From Mycolicibacterium canariasense (GTDB lineage: Bacteria > Actinomycetota > Actinomycetes > Mycobacteriales > Mycobacteriaceae), in contig NZ_LQOL01000052.1 of the NCBI RefSeq assembly GCF_002101555.1, positions 1 to 64,000 of the forward strand: a DNA stretch of 64,000 bases, written 5' to 3'. Each line of letters begins with the position of its first letter. The stretch's first letter is position 1. A program made the position numbers and the translations under genes. This document shows, one piece after another, positions 1 through 9,157 of this stretch. The notes below the pieces were generated by a model, which saw only the letters and a list, made by a program, of their open reading frames with translations, was not told the origin of the DNA and did no database searches.

Positions 1-51
1 TCAGATCATCCCCGGGAAGGTGCGCCCACTTTCATGCCGCCCCACCGAGGG

Positions 52-888
52 TCATCCACAGGTTCTGATCATTGCTCCATCGCCGCGATGCCAGTCGTCA
101 ATACCGTCGCCGACGTCTTGAAACCCGCCCGCACGCATTACCTGCGAAGCGAAATTGGTGCAGTCTCCGCCTCCGTCTCCGAAGTTGGCGTAATCGGGGT
201 TGTGTCTGTGCGGATCGCTTTCACTGCCGGCCCACTCGTCTGCGTAGGCAATGGCGCGTTTGCGTGCCTCGGAGAGCTGGTGATCTTTGGGCTTATGATC
301 ATCGAGCATCTGCACCGAGTCGTCATCACCGCCACCGGTGAACGATATGCCCGCGAGTTCATTCGCCATAGTCGTGAGTTGCGTTCCGATGTGCGCGTCC
401 GCCGCGGCGAGCTGCTCGGCGTTCCAACGGATGTACTCAGAATGTTCGATGCCTCGTCTTCGCCGCTGCACCATCTCGGACAGCGGCATATCGCGGGTAT
501 CAAGCACCGACAAATCCTCCCGCACCTGATAACCATCCGCTTCGGCTTCGGCGATGGCCTCCAAGGTTTTTCGCTGAGCATTGCGCAAGTCTTGGCAGCC
601 ATTGACAGCGACGTCCGAGCAAGCTCGTTGGACTTGGACTTGGCGTCGAACCACTGCCAGGTCAGTGGTTACCCGATGCAGGGCAGAGTCCTTGGCGTCT
701 CCCAGCCAAGTCGTGCCGCCGGGAGCCGACATGTTCTGACGATGCTGCTCGAAGGCGCGCTCGGAATGATCGGCTTGACTGCGCCAGCGGTCGGCAGCAG
801 CCTCTAGATGAGTGATATCCCAACCTTCGATCTGTGGCCGCGTTGGGTGTGTCGATGCAGCCAATGAAACGGGTGCAACCACTGTCAC
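52..888 (-). CDS. WXG-like N-terminal domain with a truncated amidase (Amidase_6-type) C-terminus
   Basis: The 278-residue product has two parts. Residues about 20-170 are helical and resemble the WXG100/ESX substrate fold of actinobacterial secreted toxins (a GGTTWLGDA turn between helices). From about residue 212 it matches the start of the Amidase_6 domain: a YADEW helix, an NPDY motif and GGGDCTNFASQ, which carries the expected catalytic Cys. The domain normally runs on for about 100 more residues with a catalytic His, but this frame ends soon after DDWHRGD. In another frame the same DNA encodes WSNDQNLWMTL, which looks like the usual SW..VN.LY..L continuation, so a frameshift near position 70 is likely. 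The GTG start overlaps the stop of the upstream small gene by 4 bases, suggesting a co-expressed pair. It may be a secreted cell-wall amidase or toxin, now probably inactive. Family assignment is moderate. Confidence 0.6.
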   Translation of the reverse strand: MTVVAPVSLAASTHPTRPQIEGWDITHLEAAADRWRSQADHSERAFEQHRQNMSAPGGTTWLGDAKDSALHRVTTDLAVVRRQVQVQRACSDVAVNGCQDLRNAQRKTLEAIAEAEADGYQVREDLSVLDTRDMPLSEMVQRRRRGIEHSEYIRWNAEQLAAADAHIGTQLTTMANELAGISFTGGGDDDSVQMLDDHKPKDHQLSEARKRAIAYADEWAGSESDPHRHNPDYANFGDGGGDCTNFASQVMRAGGFQDVGDGIDDWHRGDGAMIRTCG

Positions 889-1163
889 ATAGCTCCCGCG
901 ACGCGTTCCGCCTGGCTGGTGTCAGTGCTTTCGTAGCGATCGCTACCCGCAGTCAAGAATGCCGATTGTTCACCCATGCGACGCGATTGCGTGCCGCGAG
1001 TCGAAGCCACCGCTGCGTCCACGGCCGCAACGCCCGCATGACTCTTTTGAGACCCGCTTCGACCGGAGCCGAATGTGCCGTTACCTAAAGCAGTCGCTAG
1101 TGTCTGGCTGTCAGCAGCACCCGACCGCAGCCCCGCGGTATCGACTTCAAAAAGATCTGCCAC
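885..1163 (-). CDS. small ESX-secretion-associated (EspC/WXG-like) protein
   Basis: This 92-residue protein starts at GTG, preceded by a strong purine-rich site (GAGGGGGG). Its opening, with an LFEVDT..GLRS pattern followed by an alanine-rich helix and ending in a second polar helix, resembles the small EspC-like or DUF2580-type proteins of mycobacteria. These are usually encoded just upstream of a larger WXG/toxin gene and are probably co-secreted or act as partner. The 4-base overlap with the next gene (the amidase-domain protein) fits that pairing. There are no enzymatic motifs. The exact family is uncertain because the protein is short and of low complexity. Confidence 0.55.
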   Translation of the reverse strand: MADLFEVDTAGLRSGAADSQTLATALGNGTFGSGRSGSQKSHAGVAAVDAAVASTRGTQSRRMGEQSAFLTAGSDRYESTDTSQAERVAGAM

Positions 1164-1232
1164 TTTGCCCCCCTCGGTTGCAGATAGTCGTAGAACAATA
1201 CCAACGCGTTGTGATGGGTCGATAAACGCGAG

Positions 1233-1628
1233 TTACACGGTGCTATCCCCGGTCAGCCGGTGCCAACTGCGAAGCCGATCGGCGATTTCTTCCAGCACCG
1301 GCTCGCTTCCCGTGGCAACCGCGATGACGAAATCGAAACGATCGTCCTCGGGCGCTGTGAGCCACTCTGCGTTGATTGCGAGAAATGTCCGGCAGGCCGT
1401 CCATGCCAACCTCTTGTTACCATCCGCCAGCGCGAGATTGCGCGCCAACGATTGCATCAACGCCGCCGCCTTGAGGAGCACGTCCGGGTAGGCATCCTCG
1501 CCTAAAACGGACGCCCGCGGGCGGGCCAACGCGGACTGCAGCAACCCGTAATCGCGAACGGCGACGTCGTCACCGATGGCGCGTCGCGCGATCTCGAGGA
1601 GGTCTTCGAGATCGAGGTACTCGGTCAT
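1233..1628 (-). CDS. doc: Doc-type (Fic fold) toxin with altered catalytic motif
   Basis: At 131 residues this has the size of Doc proteins, which are Fic-fold kinases of type II toxin-antitoxin modules that phosphorylate EF-Tu. The signature is visible at residues 64-73, NLALADGNKR, followed by LAW as in mycobacterial Docs. The canonical motif HxFx(D/N)xNKR has a catalytic His four residues before the Asp; here that position is Leu65 (codon CTC, one base from CAC). The DGNKR phosphate-binding part is intact. The ATG overlaps the antitoxin stop by 4 bases, the usual coupled arrangement. The fold and partner are clear; whether it is still active is doubtful. Confidence 0.8.
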   Translation of the reverse strand: MTEYLDLEDLLEIARRAIGDDVAVRDYGLLQSALARPRASVLGEDAYPDVLLKAAALMQSLARNLALADGNKRLAWTACRTFLAINAEWLTAPEDDRFDFVIAVATGSEPVLEEIADRLRSWHRLTGDSTV

Positions 1629-1831
1629 GCGTCCTTGAGGCGCTCGAGGACGGTGGCTTCTTCGGTGAGGACGCGATCGAGGGCGGCATCGACCTTCGAC
1701 TTATGGGATCGCCGGGCGATGTACTCGTCGATCGCGTCCAGGGCCACGGCCTGCATCGACCGCCCTTCTGCGGCGGCTTGTCGACGTAGCGCTTCGGTTT
1801 GCTCGTCACTGGTGCGCAGAGTCATACCCAT
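1625..1831 (-). CDS. ribbon-helix-helix antitoxin partner of Doc
   Basis: The product is 68 residues from the ATG at 1831; a second ATG six bases downstream (1825) is an alternative. The N-terminal MTLRTSDEQTEALRRQA followed by EGRSMQAVALDAI looks like a CopG/VapB-type ribbon-helix-helix DNA-binding domain. The C-terminal half is charged and probably wraps the toxin. A longer upstream frame exists (to 1927), but it would cover the repeat operator and has no family resemblance, so the internal start is preferred. It lies directly upstream of doc with a 4-base overlap. It is expected to repress its own promoter. Confidence 0.7.
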   Translation of the reverse strand: MGMTLRTSDEQTEALRRQAAAEGRSMQAVALDAIDEYIARRSHKSKVDAALDRVLTEEATVLERLKDA

Positions 1832-1838
1832 GGCTTGA

Positions 1839-1856
1839 TGATACCGAAGTGATACC
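1839..1856 (-). promoter_or_regulatory. candidate operator of the doc module (direct repeats)
   Basis: The heptamer TGATACC occurs at 1839-1845 and again at 1850-1856, 11 bases apart, about one helical turn, immediately upstream of the antitoxin start at 1831. Repeats of this kind are typical binding sites for ribbon-helix-helix antitoxins. The assignment rests on position and spacing only. Confidence 0.45.
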
Positions 1857-1952
1857 ACTCGCGGCGGCAGATTTTCAGCAAGGGCCGGTTGTCGCTCGAA
1901 AGTCGCTCGGAGGCGGGCATTCACCACATACCCACCGGGCCACAGACCCGGC

Positions 1953-3560
1953 CTATCCCTCGGCCGCCACCAGCGACCGCAGTTTCACCGACGGGTTGTC
2001 CCGTTGGAAGCCCTCCAACCGCCACTTGGTGGAGAACAGCACCAGCAACGCGCCGTCGGTACGGGTCAACACCTCCGAGGACACCTGCTTGCTCATGAAC
2101 TCCAGGTCCGCGGGATCCAGCACCCGGGCAACCTGATACGGCAAGGGCTCCAACGTGATCGGCGCGCCGATCTCGGTGGCCATCCGGTGGGTGGCGACCT
2201 CGAACTGCATCGGCCCGACCGCGGCCAGCACCGGCGCCTGCTCACCGCGGCGGTCCGAGCGCAGCACCTGCACCACGCCCTCCTGCTCCAGCTGCTCGAT
2301 ACCCTTGCGGAACTGCTTGTGCTTGCTCGGGTCCTTACCGCGGGCGACCGAGAAGAACTCGGGAGAGAAGCTCGGAATCGGCGGATACTGCACCGGCACA
2401 TCGACATACAGCGTGTCGCCGGGGCGCAGTGCCTGAGCGTTGGCCAACCCGATCACATCACCGGGCCAGGCGTTCTCCAGCGTGGAGCGCTGCTGGCCGA
2501 ACACCGACTGCGCGTACTTGGTGACGAACGGCTTCCCGGTCCCGGCATGGGTCAGCACCTCACCCCGCTCGAACGAGCCCGAGCACACCCGCGCGTAGGC
2601 GATACGGTCCCGGTGCGACGAGTCCATCCCGGCCTGAACCTTGAACACGAACGCGCTGAACGGCGAATCCACCGGGCGGCGCACCCCGTCGACATCCACC
2701 GCGCCACTGGGCGGGGGCGCCAACTCGACCAACACGTCCAGCAGTTGGTTCACGCCGAAGTTCAACGCCGCCGAGGTGAACAACACCGGCGAGGACTCGC
2801 CACCGAGGAACGTGTCGCGGTCGTAATCGGAGCCGTCGGCGGACAGCAGTTCGGATTCTTCCACGGCGGTGTCCCAGTCATCGCCGGCCGCGTCGTGGGC
2901 GTCGGCGGCCGCGATGTGCTCCTCGGGCGCGGCGGTCGCCCCGCCGGCGGTGCGGGTGAACCGGATGAACTTGTTTGCGCGGCGGTCCATCACCCCCTTG
3001 AAATCACCGGCGATGCCCACCGGCCAGGTCAGGGGAGTGGTGCGCAGCCCGATGCGCTCGTGGATCTCGTCCATCAACTCCAGGGCGTGCCGTCCGGGCC
3101 GGTCCCACTTGTTGATCACCGTGATGATCGGGATGCCCCGGTGCTTACACACCTGGAACAGCTTCAGCGTCTGCGGCTCAAGGCCTTTGGCCGCATCGAT
3201 GAGCATCACCGCGGCGTCCACGGCCGTCAGCACCCGGTAGGTGTCCTCCGAGAAGTCGGCGTGACCCGGTGTGTCCAGCAGATTGATCACGCAATCGCGG
3301 TACGGGAACTGCAGCGCCGTGGAGGTGATGGAGATGCCGCGGGCCTTCTCCATCTCCATCCAGTCCGACACGGTGGACCGGCGCCCGGCCTTGCCGTGGA
3401 TCGCCCCGGCCTCGGTGATCACCCGCGCATGCAGCGCCAGCGCCTCGGTCAGCGTCGACTTACCCGCGTCGGGGTGGCTGATGACGGCAAAGGTGCGGCG
3501 ACGGGCCGCCTCCGCGGCGACGCGGCCGGCGGTGCGGGTGTCCAGGGCGTTCTCGGTCAT
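1953..3560 (-). CDS. prfC: peptide chain release factor 3 (RF3)
   Basis: RF3 is a translational GTPase that recycles RF1 and RF2 from the ribosome after termination. The 535-residue product has the usual length. The G1 P-loop is SHPDAGKSTLTE near residue 28. The switch region holds RGISITSTALQF, G3 is DTPGHADFSEDTYR, and G4 is NKWDRPGR. Domain II and the RF3-specific C-terminal domain follow (RSDRRGEQAPVLAAVGPMQFEV). The ATG at 3560 gives the standard N-terminus. It stands alone between the toxin module and the YceI gene. Confidence 0.97.
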   Translation of the reverse strand: MTENALDTRTAGRVAAEAARRRTFAVISHPDAGKSTLTEALALHARVITEAGAIHGKAGRRSTVSDWMEMEKARGISITSTALQFPYRDCVINLLDTPGHADFSEDTYRVLTAVDAAVMLIDAAKGLEPQTLKLFQVCKHRGIPIITVINKWDRPGRHALELMDEIHERIGLRTTPLTWPVGIAGDFKGVMDRRANKFIRFTRTAGGATAAPEEHIAAADAHDAAGDDWDTAVEESELLSADGSDYDRDTFLGGESSPVLFTSAALNFGVNQLLDVLVELAPPPSGAVDVDGVRRPVDSPFSAFVFKVQAGMDSSHRDRIAYARVCSGSFERGEVLTHAGTGKPFVTKYAQSVFGQQRSTLENAWPGDVIGLANAQALRPGDTLYVDVPVQYPPIPSFSPEFFSVARGKDPSKHKQFRKGIEQLEQEGVVQVLRSDRRGEQAPVLAAVGPMQFEVATHRMATEIGAPITLEPLPYQVARVLDPADLEFMSKQVSSEVLTRTDGALLVLFSTKWRLEGFQRDNPSVKLRSLVAAEG

Positions 3561-3675
3561 AACGCTCTCGATGGTATTTGCCCAGCAAGGGAATCAATAA
3601 TCGGGCGGTCCGACACGGTTAGCTGAATAGCCGGATCGCGGCACAACGACGTCACATTCTGGCACCATATTGACC

Positions 3676-4359
3676 GTGAAGAAACGGCGCTGGCGGATTA
3701 TCGTGGGTTTGCTGATTGTGCTGGTGGTCGCCGCGGTGGCGGTGGCACCGTGGGCCTTCCGCACCTTTGTCGAAGGCGCCCCCGAACCCGCCTTCGCGCT
3801 GCCGTCTGGTGCCCAGCCGGCCACCACCGACGTCAACGGCTCCTGGACCGTGCAGCCCGGCTCCCAGGCCGGCTACCGCGCCGAGCAGAAGCTGCTGTGG
3901 CAGATGGTCGACGTCAACGGCCGTACCTCCGATGTCACCGGTCACGCCGAGGTGACCGAATCTCGCCTGGTATCAGCGGAATTCACGGTTGACGTGGCAT
4001 CCATCGCGTCGGCGCACCACGGGCGCGACGAACGATTCCGCGGCCCCGACGTCATGAACACCGCCAAGTTTCCCACCGCCCAGGTCACCGTCAGCGCACC
4101 CGTCGACCTCACCTCGGTACCCGACGATGGCCGCGCTGTCGACGTCGAGGTGCCCATCCACCTGACCCTGCACGGCGTGAGCCGCCCGGCGTCCGCGCAC
4201 ACCACCATCGCCCGCACCGCAGACCGGGTCGACGTTGCCGGCGCCATCCCGGTCCGCTTCTACGACTACAACGTGTCCCCGCCGAAACCGTTCGCGTCAC
4301 TGCTGGCGGTTGAGCCGGTCGCGACCATCGAGTTCCTGGTGCATCTCGCCAAGGCGTGA
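3676..4359 (+). CDS. YceI-family secreted or membrane-anchored protein
   Basis: The product is about 227 residues. A short basic N-terminus (KKRRWR) is followed by one hydrophobic segment, so it is a signal anchor or uncleaved signal peptide. The rest matches the YceI lipocalin-like beta-barrel: GSWTVQPGSQAGYRAEQ, a VTGHAEVTES strand, FTVDVASIAS, the hallmark DERFRGPDVMNTAKFPTAQVTV, then HLTLHGVSRP. YceI proteins bind isoprenoid-type lipids. The GTG at 3676 is chosen because it gives a natural basic N-terminus; a TTG two codons upstream (3670) is possible. The gene ends 2 bases before the end of the convergent sulfatase gene. Confidence 0.88.
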   Translation: MKKRRWRIIVGLLIVLVVAAVAVAPWAFRTFVEGAPEPAFALPSGAQPATTDVNGSWTVQPGSQAGYRAEQKLLWQMVDVNGRTSDVTGHAEVTESRLVSAEFTVDVASIASAHHGRDERFRGPDVMNTAKFPTAQVTVSAPVDLTSVPDDGRAVDVEVPIHLTLHGVSRPASAHTTIARTADRVDVAGAIPVRFYDYNVSPPKPFASLLAVEPVATIEFLVHLAKA

Positions 4360-4361
4360 CG

Positions 4362-6122
4362 CTAGAACCGCAGCCAACCCCGCCCGGCCGGCTTGTGCCG
4401 GTCTGCGTACGGCCACGGATTGTGCCGTTCGGGCACCGCCGCGGCGCGCACCTCTTTGAGCTGCGCGCGCAGGAAGCGCCGCACCTCGTCCAGCTCAGGA
4501 TCGTCCCAGCGGTTGACGGCCTCGATCGGATCGCCGGTCAGGTCGTAGAGCTCCCACTGATCGTCGAGCACATCGGTGCGGTACCGCTCGCCGCCGCGCC
4601 CACTGTATGCCAGCTGCCGCACCCCGGGCTCGGTCCAGGTGCCCGGATCGTCGAAGGTGCGCACCAGCTTCCACAGCCGGCCCTCGTGCCTGCGGACCAG
4701 GCCCTCGAAATTGCCCGCCACGTCGGCGGGCACCCGAATCCGCAGCGGGGCAGGCGGATTGGCCACCGCGCCGATCGCCCGCGCCGCCGCCGATGCCCCG
4801 GTATCACCCTCCAGCACGTTGTCGCGGGTCAACAGGTACACCGCCCGGTCGTCGTCGGCGGCGCCACCGTCCACCACCGGCATCAGGTTGCACCCGGGCA
4901 GTGGATGCACCTCGCTGAACGTCTCGGCCAACACCTCCGCGACGGCGGGCACGTCGACACCGGCCGCGCCGAGCAGTGTCGGCACCAGGTCCACATGAGA
5001 TGTCGGCGCCTCGACGGTGCGCGCCGCCGTCGCGCCCGCGCCGACGCGTGCGATGACGAACGGGACCCGGGTGGCCTCGTCGTACAGGTTGAACCACTTC
5101 TGGTGCAGCCCGCCGTGCGCGCCCAGCAGATCACCGTGATCCGACGTGCGCACCAGCACCGCCTCGGTGGAGCCCGCGGTGACAGCGCGGCGTACCCGGT
5201 CCAGCGGGCCGTCCACCTCGGCGTGTAACCGGTAGTACAGATCGCGGTACTGCTGCGCCTTGCGCCGGTAGGTCCGCTCGATGGCCCCGGCCGGCCCGTA
5301 CCCGGAGTAGTAGGCCTCCCGGAACGCGGCCTGCGCGGCCGGCTTGGACCGCAGGTCCTCCTTGGCCGTGGGTGCGGGCGGCACCGGTGGCGGGTCCAGC
5401 GGTGAGTGCTGCAGCGGCGACCGGCGGGCCCACGCCGGAAACAACACGATGTCATGCGGATTGACGAAGCTTGCCACCAGCAGGAACGGCTTCATGGCCG
5501 CCGCATCACCGGCCCGGCGACGGGCGTACCGGTCATCCAGCCAGGCGACGATCCGGTCGGCGAACAGCGGGTCCCGCCGAAACCCGCTGTTGGCCAGGCC
5601 CGCCCCATGCGGTTCCGGGCCCACCCAGCCGGAGAAGCCGTACGGCCCCAGCGGATCGGCGTCCAGGTAGCGCTGGACCGCCTCCGGGTCGACGATGCCG
5701 GCATCATCATTGGTGGCCAACGGTTTTCCGGTTCTGGGGTCGGTCAGGTCGGCGTGCGAGATATGCCATTTCCCGTCGTAGTGCGTGTCATAGCCGGCGG
5801 CGCGAAACCAGTTGCCCAGCGTCGGCACCTCACCGCGGCGCAGCCAGCGCAACCGTGAATCGTCGTACCGCTTGCCGATGCCGTCGGTCTGGGTGACCCC
5901 GTGCAGATCCGGATACTGCCCGGTGAACAGGGTGGGCCGGCTGGGCACGCAGGCCAGCGACCCGGTGTAGTGCCGGGTGAAGCGCACCCCGTGCTCGTCG
6001 AACCAGCGCCACCCGGCCATGGCGCGGTGCCGCCACTGCCGTAAGGCCTCGGTCTCGTACGGTGGGGCGGCGCGTTCTTCGTCGGTCATCAGGATCACGA
6101 TGTCGGGCCGGACGATGCTCAT
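4362..6122 (-). CDS. type I sulfatase
   Basis: This 586-residue protein belongs to the alkaline phosphatase/sulfatase superfamily. The N-terminus RPDIVILMTDEER provides the first metal ligands. The core motif CVPSRPTLFTGQ has Cys58 in the C-x-P-S-R context that formylglycine-generating enzyme converts to the catalytic aldehyde. Other family features are YDGKWHIS (active-site Lys/His), FVNPHD and RTSDHGDLLGAHG with metal-binding Asp/His. There is no signal peptide, so it is probably cytoplasmic. The substrate cannot be told. It is divergent from the DUF2993 gene and convergent with yceI. Confidence 0.9.
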   Translation of the reverse strand: MSIVRPDIVILMTDEERAAPPYETEALRQWRHRAMAGWRWFDEHGVRFTRHYTGSLACVPSRPTLFTGQYPDLHGVTQTDGIGKRYDDSRLRWLRRGEVPTLGNWFRAAGYDTHYDGKWHISHADLTDPRTGKPLATNDDAGIVDPEAVQRYLDADPLGPYGFSGWVGPEPHGAGLANSGFRRDPLFADRIVAWLDDRYARRRAGDAAAMKPFLLVASFVNPHDIVLFPAWARRSPLQHSPLDPPPVPPAPTAKEDLRSKPAAQAAFREAYYSGYGPAGAIERTYRRKAQQYRDLYYRLHAEVDGPLDRVRRAVTAGSTEAVLVRTSDHGDLLGAHGGLHQKWFNLYDEATRVPFVIARVGAGATAARTVEAPTSHVDLVPTLLGAAGVDVPAVAEVLAETFSEVHPLPGCNLMPVVDGGAADDDRAVYLLTRDNVLEGDTGASAAARAIGAVANPPAPLRIRVPADVAGNFEGLVRRHEGRLWKLVRTFDDPGTWTEPGVRQLAYSGRGGERYRTDVLDDQWELYDLTGDPIEAVNRWDDPELDEVRRFLRAQLKEVRAAAVPERHNPWPYADRHKPAGRGWLRF

Positions 6123-6170
6123 GTGTGAATCTCACACCGTGCGCCCAGCCTGGTGGGGGAGAATTGCCGG

Positions 6171-7079
6171 ATGTCGACACCGCCGCCTGACCCGGCGACC
6201 CGACGGATCCCTCGTCCGCCGCGCCCGGAGGGGCCGACGCAGCGGATTCCCCAGCCCCGTGGCGTCGGGGGATGGCAGGAGCCGCCGACCGAAAGGCTGC
6301 GCGCCCCGGAACCCGCGACCGAGAAGTTCCAGCGGCCCGGCACGCCGCCACCGGCGAGGAAACGCAACAAGCAGACCATCGTCCTGGTCGCCGTCATCGT
6401 GATCGCGTTAGTGGTCGGCAGCCTGGCCGGCGCCGAACTGTATGCCAGGTACAAGGCGGCCGACGTGCTGTCCAATATCACCGATTGCCTGGTACAGGAC
6501 GGTGCCGAGGTGTCGTTCTCGGTGAATCCGCCGTTCCTGTGGCAGTACCTGTCCGGCGACTACACCAACATCTCGGTGGCCACCGCCGGCAACCAGGTGC
6601 AGGAGGCCAAGGGCATGACCGCCGACGTCACGCTCAGCGATATCACGCTCAAGGACGCCGACAATTCCAAGGGCACCATCGGCTCCCTGGACGCGACACT
6701 GTCCTGGACGTCGGCCGGGATCAAGGACACGGTGGCCGAGAACCTGCCAGTCGTCGGCAGCCTGGTGACGGCCGTGCGCACCGACGCGGGTGCCGGAACG
6801 TTGATCCTGGAAGCTGCCGGCGGCACCACCGTCACCGCGCAACCGGTGGTCGCCGACGGCAAGCTCAACCTGAACGTCACCGACGTCACCGGACCGTTCG
6901 CCAAGGACACCGTGCAGTCCGCACTCAACGAGCTGACCACCAAGCTCAACGACAACTACCCGCTGGGCATCAAGGCCGACAGTGTGCAGGTGACCAGCAC
7001 CGGCGTGGTCGGCAAGTTCTCCAGCCGGGACGCGACAATCCCGTCCGGGCAGAGCAATCGCTGCTTCGCCGACCTCTAG
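6171..7079 (+). CDS. DUF2993 (LmeA-like) membrane-anchored protein
   Basis: The proline-rich cytoplasmic N-terminus (about residues 1-65, [21 protein letters not shown]) is followed by one transmembrane segment ([20 protein letters not shown]). An extracytoplasmic DUF2993 domain follows, in which alternating strands such as [15 protein letters not shown] and [13 protein letters not shown] are seen. LmeA-type members bind phospholipid and support cell-envelope lipoglycan assembly in mycobacteria; whether this one does is inferred from family only. The ATG at 6171 has a GGGGGA site 10 bases upstream and is preferred over the upstream GTG at 6153. It overlaps the convergent EIIBC gene by 4 bases. 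Confidence 0.8.
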   Translation: MSTPPPDPATRRIPRPPRPEGPTQRIPQPRGVGGWQEPPTERLRAPEPATEKFQRPGTPPPARKRNKQTIVLVAVIVIALVVGSLAGAELYARYKAADVLSNITDCLVQDGAEVSFSVNPPFLWQYLSGDYTNISVATAGNQVQEAKGMTADVTLSDITLKDADNSKGTIGSLDATLSWTSAGIKDTVAENLPVVGSLVTAVRTDAGAGTLILEAAGGTTVTAQPVVADGKLNLNVTDVTGPFAKDTVQSALNELTTKLNDNYPLGIKADSVQVTSTGVVGKFSSRDATIPSGQSNRCFADL

Positions 7080-8632
7080 AGGATGCCGAGGATGTCGTTC
7101 TTCAACGCCTCGGCCTCGGTGCCGAACACCGCCTGCACACCGTTGCCCACCTCGATGACCCCCGCTGCACCAAGGCTTTTCAGCCGCGCCTGATCCACCT
7201 TGGTCGGGTCGGCCACCTCCATCCGCAGCCGGGTGATGCAGGCGTCGACGTTGACCAGGTTCTCCCGGCCGCCGAACGCGGCGATCAGCTGCTCGGCTTT
7301 CGAATCAGGCCGAGCATCAGGCCGGGCATCGACCCGGGTATCCGTGATGATGGCGGTCGCCGACTCGGCACCCTCGCCCAGGTTGGCCTGCTCCTCAGCC
7401 TCGAACTCGGCCTCCGGTTCGCGGCCCGGCGTGCGCATGTTCCAGCGCGTGATGGCGAACCGGAACAGCAGGTAGTAGACGACGAAGAACACTACCCCCA
7501 TACCGATGAGCAGCGGGATGTTCTTCGCCGCCGGTGCGGTGCCGTAGAGCAGCAGGTCGATCAGCCCGGCCGAGAACGAGAAACCCAGATGGATGTCGAG
7601 TAGGTAGGCGATGGCCAGTGACAGACCGGTCAACACGGCGTGCACGACGTACAGCGGGAACGCCACGAACATGAACGCGAACTCGAGCGGTTCGGTCACC
7701 CCGGTGAGGAAGGCCGTCAACGCCGCGGCGGACAGGATGCCGACCGCGACCTTGCGCTGCTTCTTGTTGGCGACGTGGATCATCGCCAGCGCGGCGGCCG
7801 GCAATCCGAACATCAGGATCGGGTAGAACCCGGAGGTCAGGATGCCCGCGCTCGGATCGCCGGCGGCGAATCGGGTCAGCTCGCCGGTCACCGTGTTGCC
7901 GTCCGGTGTCTGGTAGTCGCCGTAGAGGAACCACACATACGAGTTCGGGATATGGTGCAGGCCCAGCGGGATCAGCATGCGGTTGGCGAACCCGTACACG
8001 AACGCGCCGAACGCGCCGGCGCCGCCGATGAACTTGCCCAGCCCGGTCAACCCCGCGTCGAACAGTGGATAGAAGTAGCTCAGGCCGAAGCCGATGAACA
8101 ACGACGCCAGCGACACCACGATCGGGACGAATCGTCGCCCACCGAAAAAGCCGAGATACGAAGGTAATTGGATGGTGTGGTAGCGGTCGAACAGCCAGGC
8201 CGTGACCAGGCCCACCACGATCCCGGCGAAGACGCTGTAGTTGATCTGCGCCTGTTCGCCGGATTTGTCCAGCTCGCCGGCCAGCACGATCGGCGACATG
8301 GTTTTGAACACCGCCTCGACCACCAGATAGCCCACTACGGCGGCCAGCGCCGTGGAGCCATCCGCTTTGCGGGCGAACCCGATGGCAACGCCAACGGCGA
8401 ACAGTAGCGGCAGGTTTGCGAACACTGCATCGCCGGCGGCGCTCATCGCCTTGAAGAAGGCGCCGATCACCGGAGCGTCGATGCGCCCCAGCAGATCGGG
8501 CTGTCCCAGCCGCAGCAGAATGCCTGCCGCGGGCAGCACAGCGATGGGCAGCATGAGGCTCTTGCCGAGCCGCTGCAATTGCGCAAATCCTGGAACCCGC
8601 CTGCTGGTACCGGGTTTCGTCGACTGACTCAT
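7076..8632 (-). CDS. nagE: PTS EIIBC component, N-acetylglucosamine type
   Basis: The product is 518 residues from the ATG at 8632. The N-terminal two thirds is the EIIC membrane channel of the glucose/GlcNAc family: [18 protein letters not shown], then [18 protein letters not shown] and [19 protein letters not shown]. After an acidic linker the EIIB domain carries the phosphocysteine motif [13 protein letters not shown] and ends KNDILGIL. It lacks EIIA, which is the next divergent gene. GlcNAc specificity is inferred from the neighbouring nagB and nagA. A longer frame reaching 8968 runs through the EIIA gene and is not used. Confidence 0.92.
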   Translation of the reverse strand: MSQSTKPGTSRRVPGFAQLQRLGKSLMLPIAVLPAAGILLRLGQPDLLGRIDAPVIGAFFKAMSAAGDAVFANLPLLFAVGVAIGFARKADGSTALAAVVGYLVVEAVFKTMSPIVLAGELDKSGEQAQINYSVFAGIVVGLVTAWLFDRYHTIQLPSYLGFFGGRRFVPIVVSLASLFIGFGLSYFYPLFDAGLTGLGKFIGGAGAFGAFVYGFANRMLIPLGLHHIPNSYVWFLYGDYQTPDGNTVTGELTRFAAGDPSAGILTSGFYPILMFGLPAAALAMIHVANKKQRKVAVGILSAAALTAFLTGVTEPLEFAFMFVAFPLYVVHAVLTGLSLAIAYLLDIHLGFSFSAGLIDLLLYGTAPAAKNIPLLIGMGVVFFVVYYLLFRFAITRWNMRTPGREPEAEFEAEEQANLGEGAESATAIITDTRVDARPDARPDSKAEQLIAAFGGRENLVNVDACITRLRMEVADPTKVDQARLKSLGAAGVIEVGNGVQAVFGTEAEALKNDILGIL

Positions 8633-8701
8633 TGGGCGCAGCTTAGACGAGAACCGGGGAAGGCAAGACTCGGTTGGGGCATCCTCGTAGGGTTGGTAAC
8701 C

Positions 8702-9157
8702 ATGACGACACATGTTCACGCCCCGGTCGCCGGACGAGCGGTCGCCCTCGAGCAGGTTCCGGACCCGGTGTTCGCCCAGGGCATGGTGGGCCACGGCGCC
8801 GCGATCGACCCGCCTCACACCGTCATCGACGCGCTCGCCCCGGTCACCGGCAAGCTGATCAAGCTCATGCCGCACGCCTACATCATCATGACCAACGACA
8901 ACGTCGGCGTCCTGGTGCATCTCGGCCTGGACACCGTCGCGCTGGGCGGCGAAGGCTTCACCACGCATGCCACCCAGGGCGACGACGTCACCGCGGGCCA
9001 GCTCATCGTCACCTACGACGTGCCCGCCGTCGTCGCCAAGGGACTCAACCCGATCGTGCCGGTCGTGGTTATGGACGAACGTGAACCCGGCAACATCACC
9101 CAGCGCGCCGACGGCGAAATCGCCAGCGGGGCAGCGCTGTTCGCGGCGGCAAAGTAA
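8702..9157 (+). CDS. crr: PTS EIIA component (Crr-like)
   Basis: This 151-residue single-domain EIIA of the glucose family passes phosphate from HPr to the EIIB domain of the adjacent divergent permease. The active-site His lies in [14 protein letters not shown], and the fold-defining [16 protein letters not shown] is present. The C-terminus [14 protein letters not shown] is typical. The ATG at 8702 is 69 bases from the nagE start on the other strand. The stop overlaps the nagB ATG by one base (TAATG), so EIIA, nagB and nagA form one operon. Confidence 0.93.
   Translation: MTTHVHAPVAGRAVALEQVPDPVFAQGMVGHGAAIDPPHTVIDALAPVTGKLIKLMPHAYIIMTNDNVGVLVHLGLDTVALGGEGFTTHATQGDDVTAGQLIVTYDVPAVVAKGLNPIVPVVVMDEREPGNITQRADGEIASGAALFAAAK

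Noticed and set aside
2004..3626. 540-residue open frame on the + strand opposite prfC
   Set aside because: Arg/His/Gly-rich composition typical of antisense frames in high-GC genes; prfC on the other strand is unambiguous.
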